Shown here: positions 1-5,348 of the stretch, piece after piece
How positions within the stretch are numbered: position 1 is the first letter of the stretch
How the letters are laid out: every line of letters starts with the position of its first letter
NCBI GenBank assembly: GCA_030043455.1
Contig: JASHXQ010000095.1
Location: 1 to 8,935, forward strand
From: Nitrososphaerales archaeon
GTDB taxonomy: Archaea; Thermoproteota; Nitrososphaeria; Nitrososphaerales; CADDZS01
Direction of reading: 5' to 3'
DNA: 8,935 nucleotides
Made by a program: the position numbers and the translations under genes
The notes under the pieces: model-generated
What the model was told of the DNA's origin: nothing
Database searches by the model: none
What the model saw: only the letters and a program-made list of their open reading frames with translations

Positions 1-363
1 CTCCGGGAAGCTGGCATTGATTCCAAAACAAAGCTGATCATTGTTGGACCCTCCATGGGCGGAGCCTTCGCACTCACTTATGCTCTTGAAAGAAACGACC
101 AGATTTTAGGGCTGGTACTAATAGCCCCATCGCTTTCTGGAGTGGACCAAGAATGTCTTGAAGGTCTTGATCTTCCGGTTTTGCTCATCTGGGGTGACCG
201 GGATACAATATTTCCTGTAGAAGAAAAAGGTCGCGAGCTCAAGCAATTGCTCCACAACTCCAAACTCTTGATCGTGAAGGGAACAGGGCATGCGGTCTAT
301 CTAGATCGGCCAGAGGAGTTCCACGAGTTGCTTTTTGATTTCGTAGATGAGTTGGTTGCTTGA
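1..363 (+). CDS. alpha/beta hydrolase, C-terminal part (5' end outside window)
   Basis: Partial gene: the reading frame is open from base 1 and ends at the TGA at 361-363, so about 120 C-terminal residues are visible. Seen directly: a nucleophile elbow G-P-S-M-G-G (Ser codon 52-54, inside the GxSxG pattern), an Asp in the segment GDRDTIFP after a strand reading PVLLIWG, and a C-terminal His in GTGHAVYLDRPEEF. This is the Ser-Asp-His order and spacing of the alpha/beta-hydrolase fold, in the branch of lipase/esterase and C-C-hydrolase-like proteins. The family acts on esters, amides, haloalkanes or C-C bonds through the same triad; the substrate cannot be read here, because the lid domain appears very short and the N-terminal oxyanion loop lies outside the window. 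The ATG at 55 is internal, directly after the catalytic Ser, and is not a plausible start. The next ORF begins 17 bases before this stop. Confidence 0.9.
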   Translation, partial: LREAGIDSKTKLIIVGPSMGGAFALTYALERNDQILGLVLIAPSLSGVDQECLEGLDLPVLLIWGDRDTIFPVEEKGRELKQLLHNSKLLIVKGTGHAVYLDRPEEFHELLFDFVDELVA

Positions 364-589
364 CCTCCGAGAAATCTTTTATCAACAAAGAGTCAAAATA
401 TGGTCCGAATTGAGTCAGACCGCGACACAGTTGATCTCCAAGGCGCCCGTAATTGGAGAGGGTAGAGAGCAATGGATTGTGAATGTGGATTTTGTTTGTG
501 TCCATGATGGGAAGAAATTTCCTTCTAGAGACGCTCTGATGAAGCACTACGATGACACGAGACACGACAAATATTCAGCCTGGATTTGA
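347..589 (+). CDS. small protein with C-terminal C2H2-like zinc finger (one ligand altered)
   Basis: Predicted product of 80 residues; the ATG lies inside the 3' end of the hydrolase gene in another frame, which suggests co-transcription or translational coupling. No clear ribosome site is visible. The N-terminal half (1-45) is not recognised. Residues 49-73 follow the C2H2 finger spacing: F49, C51, F58, L64, H67, H73, i.e. F-x-C-x6-F-x5-L-x2-H-x5-H. The second Cys of a standard CxxC knuckle falls on D54, with H53 next to it, so the site would be Cys-His/Asp-His-His. Many archaea encode such one-finger mini-proteins, often of unknown role; DNA, RNA or protein binding are all possible. The match in spacing of the hydrophobic core residues is the reason for calling it a gene. 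The start is uncertain: a TTG at 356 is also in frame. Confidence 0.6.
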   Translation: MSWLLDLREIFYQQRVKIWSELSQTATQLISKAPVIGEGREQWIVNVDFVCVHDGKKFPSRDALMKHYDDTRHDKYSAWI

Positions 590-691
590 ATATTTTTCTG
601 TCGGGCTGTTTGAAGGAGCTTGACGGGATTCCTAGAAGGAATATGCATATACCCTCTCATTCTTGGTAGAAACTCAGTAGAGAATTGCTAG
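590..691 (+). promoter_or_regulatory. promoter region of the HTH-CBS/cox operon, with T-rich upstream end
   Basis: This 102-base gap starts with a T-rich stretch (AATATTTTTCTG, 588-599) that could end the upstream transcript. A TATA-like element that is also a perfect 10-base palindrome, ATATGCATAT, lies at 641-650, preceded by the purine-rich AGAAGGA (634-640) in the position of an archaeal BRE. A TATA box centred near 646 predicts a start of transcription near 672, giving a leader of about 20 bases before the TTG at 692. No Shine-Dalgarno site is obvious. The palindrome could also be bound by the HTH protein encoded just downstream (inference only). Confidence 0.4.
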
Positions 692-1267
692 TTGCTGCCG
701 TCTATTGAAGAGGTAAAGAAGCGCAGGATAAAACTTGGCCTCAGTCAGAGGAAGTTCGCCTCGTACCTCAATGTAAGTCAATCAACTATTACTAAGATCG
801 AAAACAAGAAGCTCAACCCGAGTTACGAGCTTGTGAAAAAAGCCTTTGATATTTTGGATTCGTTCGGTTCACCACAAATAGGCCTCGCGGGGGATATCGC
901 GATGAAAAAAGTCGTATCGGTTCAAGATGACGACGTCATTTCGAAGGCTGTGCAGATTCTCCAGCAACACGGTTTCAAACAGCTTCCCGTACGGGATAAG
1001 GACAACCACTGGGTGGGTAGCATTTCTGAGAGGAGTATCTCCAACCGTTTGCTGAAAGTCGCAAATCCGAAACTGTTGATGTCCCGCGAGGTTGCAGAAG
1101 TCATGGACGAAGCCTTCCCCATGATCGCCGAAGACACCCCGATTTCGATAGCCATCCCGCTACTCCAACATTTCCAAGCCGTTCTGACCACGAAAAAAGG
1201 ACACGTGACGGGCATCGTGACTAACGCCGATCTGGTAATGATGCTTTCTTCTGAAAGAGCCCGTTAG
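692..1267 (+). CDS. transcriptional regulator, Xre-type HTH with two C-terminal CBS domains
   Basis: Predicted 191-residue cytoplasmic DNA-binding protein of the archaeal HTH-CBS type (COG3620-like). Residues 7-56 form a Cro/Xre helix-turn-helix: RRIKLGLSQRKFASYLNVSQ then STITKIENKK, with the usual Ser-Gln start of the recognition helix. Two CBS repeats follow, about 66-123 (including VVSVQDDDVISKAVQIL and GFKQLPVRDKDNHWVGSIS) and about 134-187 (including FPMIAEDTPISIAIPLL and GHVTGIVTNADLVMML). CBS pairs usually bind AMP, ATP or S-adenosylmethionine, so the protein may couple adenosyl-ligand levels to transcription. The start is TTG: an in-frame TAG lies directly before it (689-691), and the N-terminus LPSIEEVKKRR is typical of the family. 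It is the first gene of the operon, 7 bases before coxM, which suggests local or self control. The target site is not known. Confidence 0.9.
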   Translation: MLPSIEEVKKRRIKLGLSQRKFASYLNVSQSTITKIENKKLNPSYELVKKAFDILDSFGSPQIGLAGDIAMKKVVSVQDDDVISKAVQILQQHGFKQLPVRDKDNHWVGSISERSISNRLLKVANPKLLMSREVAEVMDEAFPMIAEDTPISIAIPLLQHFQAVLTTKKGHVTGIVTNADLVMMLSSERAR

Positions 1268-1274
1268 AAGCGTC

Positions 1275-2171
1275 TTGTCCCTTTCCTTCAAACCTTCCGA
1301 ATACCTCGTTGTCATGTCTGAACTGGAAGCATCCGAGCTGCTCAGAGAAAAGGGGGAGCGAGCTCGAGTGATCGCGGGTGGAACCGGCATCTATGAAGTG
1401 GCTCACCAGGGTCTATTTTCAGATGTAGAGCGCCTGGTGGATATTTCCAGATTGAAGCTAAGTTACATTCACCGAGAAAGTGATGTTCTCCGTCTGGGCG
1501 CCTGTGCGACAATGACGAGCATCTTCGAAATAGAGGAGCTTTCAAAGCTACCCGAGCTTGGGGCACTTTACGATGCTCTGGTCGCCATCCAGCCACTCCA
1601 AGTCAAAAACGTGGCCACGGTGGGTGGAGCTATCTGTACCGCCCTGCCCTTTTTCGATCTGCCGGTAGCTCTGGCTGCTCTGGACTCTACGGTGGTGCTC
1701 GCCCCTCACAGCAGAAGTCTCAATCTCTTGGAATTTATCCAAGGGTATTTTGCTGTTGACTTGAAACCAGGAGAATTCGTCAGGGAGGTGCTGATTCCTC
1801 TGAATAGAGGTTTGACTATGACTAGTTCATTCCAGAAATTTGCCCTCACCGGAGACGATTGGTCGATCGTTAACTGCGGATGCAGATTGAACATCGATGA
1901 TAATGACAAGATTTTGGAAGTAAGATTATGCTTTGGAGGAGGTGTGGGAGAAAAGCCGGTAAGGGCTCTTGAAGTAGAAAGGCAGCTTATGGGAATGAGC
2001 TGCAACGACCAAGAAAAAGTATCGAAAGTCCTGGAAGAGTACTTACCCAAAGAATTGGAGACTATCACCGATTTGAAAGCTTCCGCCAAATATAGGATAC
2101 ATCTTGCCAAAGTTCTGGCTAGGCGAGCCGTCAGGCAAGCTGCCGAGCTAGCCAATGGTGTAACGTCCTAA
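1275..2171 (+). CDS. coxM: molybdenum hydroxylase FAD-binding medium subunit (CO dehydrogenase CoxM type)
   Basis: Predicted 298 residues, the normal length for this family. The subunit binds FAD and moves electrons from the [2Fe-2S] subunit to an acceptor in xanthine oxidase-family enzymes (CO dehydrogenase, aldehyde or other hydroxylases). Seen: the N-terminal family pattern F-K-P-x-E-Y, the first flavin motif AGGTGIYE (34-41), the second flavin motif ATVGGAICTALPFFDLP (114-130), and the C-terminal domain ending in KASAKYRIHLAKVLARRAVR (268-287), a CO_deh_flav_C signature. The TTG at 1275 is preferred to the in-frame ATG at 1314, because the latter would remove the conserved FKPSEY strand. 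Seven bases separate it from the regulator and one from coxS. Substrate cannot be assigned: that lies in the large subunit, which is missing here. The symbol denotes the family only. Confidence 0.92.
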   Translation: MSLSFKPSEYLVVMSELEASELLREKGERARVIAGGTGIYEVAHQGLFSDVERLVDISRLKLSYIHRESDVLRLGACATMTSIFEIEELSKLPELGALYDALVAIQPLQVKNVATVGGAICTALPFFDLPVALAALDSTVVLAPHSRSLNLLEFIQGYFAVDLKPGEFVREVLIPLNRGLTMTSSFQKFALTGDDWSIVNCGCRLNIDDNDKILEVRLCFGGGVGEKPVRALEVERQLMGMSCNDQEKVSKVLEEYLPKELETITDLKASAKYRIHLAKVLARRAVRQAAELANGVTS

Positions 2172-2172
2172 A

Positions 2173-2655
2173 ATGCAACCAGTTTCATTCTATCTCAATG
2201 GAAGGAAAATATCGGTCGTCATCGAGCCGAGCGAATCCTTGAACTTTGTGATCCGGGAAAGGTTGGGGCTCATCGGTACTAAGCGAGGGTGTGAGACGGG
2301 AGGTTGCGGTTCTTGTACTGTCATAATCGAGGAAAGAGCAGTGTACTCGTGCATGATGTATGCCTTGCAGGTCTCTGGAAAAAGCGTCACGACAATCGAG
2401 GGCCTCCAAAACGGAACCCAGCTAGAACCCATTCAAGAGAGTTTCATGGATCATGGTGGACTCCAGTGCGGTTTCTGCACGACGGGATTCATCATGTCTG
2501 CCAAAGCATTGTTGGATAAAAATTCGCAACCGACCGAATTGGAGGTGCGCGATGCCCTCGTGGGGAATCTTTGCAGGTGTACAGGGTACAAAAAAATATT
2601 TGACTCAGTGTTGGCAGCTGCAAAGCAAGAGTCTAGAGCAATTAATGAATCCTGA
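2173..2655 (+). CDS. coxS: molybdenum hydroxylase [2Fe-2S] small subunit (CoxS type)
   Basis: Predicted 160 residues, a full-length small subunit carrying two [2Fe-2S] clusters that link the molybdenum centre to FAD. The N-terminal plant-type ferredoxin domain has C40-x4-C45-x2-C48-x11-C60 (GCETGGCGSCTV, then SC). The C-terminal helical domain has C99-G-F-C102 (QCGFCTTGFIMSA) and C134-R-C136-TGY. All eight cluster ligands are present. Most relatives read CGFCTPG in the second site; here the Pro is Thr. The ATG lies one base after the coxM stop, so the two are almost certainly co-translated. It acts in the cytoplasm or at the inner face of the membrane together with CoxM and a large subunit encoded elsewhere. 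The specific enzyme (CO dehydrogenase or an aldehyde/purine-type hydroxylase) cannot be decided. Confidence 0.95.
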   Translation: MQPVSFYLNGRKISVVIEPSESLNFVIRERLGLIGTKRGCETGGCGSCTVIIEERAVYSCMMYALQVSGKSVTTIEGLQNGTQLEPIQESFMDHGGLQCGFCTTGFIMSAKALLDKNSQPTELEVRDALVGNLCRCTGYKKIFDSVLAAAKQESRAINES

Positions 2656-2677
2656 CTCATCTCCCGAACACTGAAAT

Positions 2678-3235
2678 ATGAAAACCGAAGGCTTGTTGCC
2701 GAAATTGAAGCCGGAAAGGAGCCAGACTCAGTTGGAGGAGATGATCTACACCGTCGATGAGGTGGGAAATCTCCTAGTTCTCGAGTCGAGGGAGACGCTC
2801 CACTACGCGAAATCCTCGAAACGTCATGCCGCGGTAATAGGAATGATCCAGCGAAAGGATGGCACCTATCTCGTGCAGTGGAGAGCTGCAAACAAGCTCG
2901 GAGGTAGTCGCTTGGACGTGTCAGCCACTACGCATGTTAGAGTGCACGAGACTTATGAGAAAGCGTTGCAAAGATCCTTCGAAAATGAGCTGCGGATCGA
3001 ACAACAGATACCCTTGAAGCACGCCTTTGATTTTCGTTATGAAGAAGAGTTGGGAGAACGAAAAGAGAACGAGTTTTGCAAGGTCTTTATTGGAACTTAC
3101 GATGGGAAGTACGAACCCAATCCTGAGGAGATTGATTCTGTTGAATTCATGTCCTTGGATGAACTGAAGAATTTTGTCCAGAAAAGCGAATCCAAGGCTA
3201 CAAAGTGGCTTAGAGAGACAATTAGGCGAATGTAG
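2678..3235 (+). CDS. Nudix protein of the IPP isomerase type 1 (Idi)-like group, catalytic Cys replaced
   Basis: Predicted 185 residues. From residue 20 the order of segments matches Idi-type Nudix proteins: EMIYTVDEVGNLL, the RHAAVIGMI strand, a QWRAANK segment, the Nudix helix HETYEKALQRSFENELRI (90-107), ENEFCKVFIGTYDG (130-143), EPNPEEIDSVEFMSLDEL (146-163) and TKWLR near the end. Residues matching the Idi metal ligands are kept: H42, H50, H86, E130, E132. The catalytic Cys two positions before the third His is T84, and the Nudix box is altered (E-N-E in place of E-E, Arg in place of the Gly after Leu). It is therefore probably not a normal isomerase. A Nudix-type diphosphate hydrolase or an inactive paralogue are alternatives; the non-isomerase YfcD branch of this group is a known precedent. 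It ends the cox operon, 22 bases after coxS. An alternative start is the ATG at 2741 (M22). Confidence 0.75.
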   Translation: MKTEGLLPKLKPERSQTQLEEMIYTVDEVGNLLVLESRETLHYAKSSKRHAAVIGMIQRKDGTYLVQWRAANKLGGSRLDVSATTHVRVHETYEKALQRSFENELRIEQQIPLKHAFDFRYEEELGERKENEFCKVFIGTYDGKYEPNPEEIDSVEFMSLDELKNFVQKSESKATKWLRETIRRM

Positions 3236-3236
3236 T

Positions 3237-3716
3237 TCATCCGGTTTTTTCAAGAGCCGCCTTTACGCAAGATGCAAATTCGCTGGTTTGCTTTCTCACT
3301 GTCTCTTTTCCGATCAATGTTAGGGCTGTCTTTCCTGTCGCAGAGATCGGCATAATTTCGATTGTGTATCTAATCGAGCTCTGCAAATCCCGAGAACTTA
3401 GTTCAAGACTCCCGGTAATTTCCGCATCCTGTCCTGAACCGGAGAATTTCATGAAAGTAGGCGGAGTCATCTCGACGATTTTCGCTTTCAACTCAAAGGT
3501 CCTGGACAAGTATCCCACTTTGAATTTTATCTTAAACACCGCAATCTTGTCATCGAGAGCACGCACCTCTTCGCATCCAGGAATGCAATGTCCAACGTTA
3601 TCTAGATTAGAGACGAACTTCCAGCACTCTTCAAGGGAACTCGTTAGATCAAATTGTTCAGTGGCCTGAAGAGATGGCAAAAGGCGAATTCCCGGGAGGA
3701 ATTCACCCTTTATCAC
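3237..3716 (-). CDS. coxG: CoxG-like SRPBCC protein
   Basis: Predicted 159 residues, close to the usual length of CoxG. The domain starts near residue 17 (ATEQFDLTSSLEECWKFVSN) and carries the family mark CIPGCEEV (44-51), followed by alternating strands (FKIKFKVGYLSRTFELKAKI, TPPTFMKFSGSG, ITGSLELSS, SIRYTIEIMP) and a C-terminal helix (TSEFASCVKAALEKTG), the START-like helix-grip fold. In carboxydotrophic bacteria CoxG has been linked to anchoring CO dehydrogenase to the membrane; other members bind hydrophobic ligands. This version lacks the long C-terminal membrane tail of bacterial CoxG. The start is a GTG 13 bases after the upstream regulator's stop; a TTG at codon 13 is also possible, and the first 16 residues are not conserved. 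It converges on the cox operon with a one-base gap. Its closeness to coxMS supports the assignment. Confidence 0.82.
   Translation of the reverse strand: MIKGEFLPGIRLLPSLQATEQFDLTSSLEECWKFVSNLDNVGHCIPGCEEVRALDDKIAVFKIKFKVGYLSRTFELKAKIVEMTPPTFMKFSGSGQDAEITGSLELSSRDLQSSIRYTIEIMPISATGKTALTLIGKETVRKQTSEFASCVKAALEKTG
3686..3704. repeat. 7-base inverted repeat at the 5' end of coxG
   Basis: GAATTCC (3686-3692) and GGAATTC (3698-3704) form a perfect inverted repeat around the 5-base spacer CGGGA. With the GTG start it lies within codons 5-11 of coxG, the non-conserved N-terminal part. If translation instead starts at the TTG of codon 13, the repeat would sit in the intergenic region of the HTH_45-coxG unit and could be an operator. 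Confidence 0.5.
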
Positions 3717-3729
3717 TTAGTAATTAGAC

Positions 3730-3990
3730 TTACGCGAGTTGCGCGATCAGCTGCGGTGATTCCAGCTGTTTTCGGACATTGGAGTAGGTTTCGAGGACGC
3801 GAGTTCCTTTCTGAGTCAGAACGTAATTTTTTCGTCCCTCAACCACATTGGAACTAACGAGTCCCTGTTCTTCTAAAATCTTGATGAAATTCCGCATAAC
3901 CGCCCAAGACAAGTTGGACCTATACATGATGTGTGTTGGTCTGCCAGCTCCCTCAGCGATAGCCTGAAGGATGTCTATTTTCACTTCCAT
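3730..3990 (-). CDS. archaeal winged helix-turn-helix regulator (HTH_45 type)
   Basis: Predicted 86 residues, a typical stand-alone archaeal winged-helix protein. Seen: helix 1 KIDILQAIAEGAGRPTHIMY (4-23), helices 2 and 3 RSNLSWAVMRNFIKILEEQG (24-43), a wing RKNYVLTQKGTRVLE (53-67) and a C-terminal helix (about 65-86) that may form a dimer coiled coil. The pair THIMYRSNLSW is highly characteristic of this archaeal family. These proteins bind DNA as dimers, but effectors and targets are mostly unknown. The gene is first in a minus-strand unit with coxG (13-base gap), so it probably controls that unit and perhaps the convergent cox operon or the divergent FtsZ-like gene. A TATA-like box lies about 26 bases before the ATG, which implies a leaderless mRNA. 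Confidence 0.88.
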   Translation of the reverse strand: MEVKIDILQAIAEGAGRPTHIMYRSNLSWAVMRNFIKILEEQGLVSSNVVEGRKNYVLTQKGTRVLETYSNVRKQLESPQLIAQLA

Positions 3991-4012
3991 CTTTGACCTT
4001 CTCGGTCCTGCT

Positions 4013-4020
4013 AGTATACT
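4013..4020 (-). promoter_or_regulatory. TATA-like box of the HTH_45-coxG unit (leaderless)
   Basis: The palindromic octamer AGTATACT is centred at 4016.5, about 26 bases upstream of the A of the minus-strand ATG at 3990. This is the distance expected between an archaeal TATA box and the start of transcription, so the mRNA would begin at or next to the start codon. The sequence is an imperfect TATA box, which keeps confidence moderate. Confidence 0.45.
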
Positions 4021-4238
4021 CGCTTCTACCAGTTCCCGTCACTATCATTCTCTTTCATAGTGAGGAGTTCTTTATTCTTCTTTTCCCGTACTCCTCGCCT
4101 CTCGGTTACAAGTTTCGGAGAAAAAATAGAATTTGAGTGTACGGTTTTGTAATACATAACCGAATTAAGCATTGAACAGAAAAAAGTAGGTAGTCTTTAG
4201 TCGGCCTTGTTCATGGGATCTGGGATCATCTGGCGTTT
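4021..4238. other. divergent intergenic region with a 7-base inverted repeat
   Basis: This region separates the minus-strand HTH_45 gene from the plus-strand FtsZ-like gene. It contains a perfect inverted repeat, TCACTAT (4039-4045) and ATAGTGA (4057-4063), with an 11-base spacer, 49 to 73 bases upstream of the HTH_45 ATG: a reasonable place for an operator. Its purpose is not proven. A run of pyrimidines follows (4069-4087). A weak AT-rich segment, TTGTAATACATAAC (4147-4160), might hold the promoter of the FtsZ-like gene. A short direct repeat GGGATC-T-GGGATC lies at 4215-4227. No RNA gene or extra ORF is supported. Confidence 0.35.
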
Positions 4239-5048
4239 TTGGAAACTGATTCTGTAATCCATCCGGCGGAACGCAAGATTTTTCGAAGTACTAGAGCCAC
4301 GATAATTTACGATCCTTCCGAAATTCGTGGGGAACAACTTTCTTCTGTGGTAAGGTTATACCGACCAATAAATGTGGAGCTCCATCCTGCGGAAGATCTT
4401 GCGGGCGCATCAGAGGATGACTTCGACATCTTGGGGATTCTAGGGCAAAGAACCCTTGAAAGAGCTGTTTCGTTCTTGGATGGTTTCGTCTGCCTGAAGA
4501 TCGGATTTTATCCCGTCACTGAGAAACCGGAACGGTCTATTAATGCCAGGAGACATCTGACTGCAGCGATCACCTGTCTTGGATCGAAATCGCTTGTGGA
4601 CTCCTTACGGACAACAATGTTTCACTTTTACGAAAGTCTCACAATGCCCAGTCTTTTGAATATCGATCTGGCGGATGTGGGAAGCATTGCTCGGGGAATC
4701 GGCATTTCTTTCAATGTCATTGGGGACGCCTCGGAAGAAGTGATCTATCGTCTACCACCGGAATGTTACCTCGCACGAAGTGCTCTGCTGCACTTTACCT
4801 GTGAAAAAGACGTGACCTTGGAAGAAGTCTACAAGATTTCAAAAACGATTTCCACTCGGAAATCTCTAAGCTTATTCGTCTCTGAGATTCCAAATCCTGA
4901 TCAGATCAAGCTGTACAAGAGGATCAAACTGAAAATGGGGCTCAGAATCATTCAGGAGACGAACGGAGCTGGTTCAAGGCCCAGGATCTCTCTAACGGGA
5001 ATTTTGTTTGGCACAAATAGCCAGTTCAGAGCGCAAAAGCGAATTTGA
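4239..5048 (+). CDS. divergent FtsZ/tubulin-superfamily protein with lost GTP-binding signature
   Basis: Predicted 269 residues against about 350-380 for archaeal FtsZ. Residues 120-145 read like the FtsZ segment before and through the T7 synergy loop: VDSLRTTMFHFYESLTMP, then SLLNIDLADV, with the N141-x-D143-x-x-D146 pattern of the loop that drives GTP hydrolysis in the neighbouring subunit. The rest follows the FtsZ C-terminal domain: SFNVIGDASEE, DVTLEEVYKISKTI and a final strand region ending KMGLRIIQETNG. In the N-terminal half, DFDILGILGQ (61-70) and GFVCLKIGFYPVTEKPERS (82-100) can be laid on the strands that flank the tubulin signature GGGTGTG, but that Gly-rich loop is absent, as is the first Gly-rich nucleotide loop. 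It may be a non-hydrolysing partner or regulator of another FtsZ. Start TTG; upstream in-frame TAG at 4191. The assignment rests on pattern reading alone. Confidence 0.55.
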   Translation: METDSVIHPAERKIFRSTRATIIYDPSEIRGEQLSSVVRLYRPINVELHPAEDLAGASEDDFDILGILGQRTLERAVSFLDGFVCLKIGFYPVTEKPERSINARRHLTAAITCLGSKSLVDSLRTTMFHFYESLTMPSLLNIDLADVGSIARGIGISFNVIGDASEEVIYRLPPECYLARSALLHFTCEKDVTLEEVYKISKTISTRKSLSLFVSEIPNPDQIKLYKRIKLKMGLRIIQETNGAGSRPRISLTGILFGTNSQFRAQKRI

Positions 5049-5348
5049 GTCGTAGTCTGGGGGTTTACCTGAATCTCCCTGACTAACTTGACATTCGGCG
5101 GCCCTAAAACTCAGGCCTGCTTTTGGATCCGTTTTAATTCAGAAACTCTTCTAGCTTTTTCTTTAGAAAGACTTTAATTTTCTGAGACATCCTGTAGATG
5201 GAAGAAATTTACCGACGTGTCGCCCGTATTGATGACGAACTACAAGGGCATAAAGGAAACTTTGAATAAAAAAGTGGGAGGGTTCGACGTGTATCCCCTT
5301 TCTACGAGTGCCAAGTTTTCCATTAAAGTGAACAGGAGATAGCTAAAG
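5049..5348. other. intergenic region: T-rich end of the FtsZ-like gene and leader of the radical SAM gene
   Basis: No confident gene. T-rich tracts (5117-5180, including GCTTTTTCTTTAG near 5152-5164 with the small hairpin TCTTT-AG-AAAGA) fit an archaeal transcript end. A 23-codon ORF from the ATG at 5198 to a TAA at 5267-5269 has no recognisable content and is not called. An AT-rich stretch TTTGAATAAAAAAG (5260-5273) is the best promoter-like site for the next gene, but it is weak. The end of the region holds the ribosome site of the radical SAM gene. Confidence 0.3.
5334..5339 (+). promoter_or_regulatory. Shine-Dalgarno site of the radical SAM gene
   Basis: AGGAGA lies nine bases before the ATG at 5349 and matches the anti-SD end of 16S rRNA. 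It is the clearest ribosome site in the window and supports that start, in contrast to the other genes, which lack one. Confidence 0.6.

Noticed and set aside
5198..5269. 23-codon ORF before the radical SAM gene
   Set aside because: Too short, no motif, no ribosome site and no overlap with a neighbour to support translation.
5274..5300. GGTTCGAC-containing stretch resembling a tRNA T-loop
   Set aside because: The flanking bases do not pair as a T-stem, and no acceptor, D or anticodon arm can be built around it.
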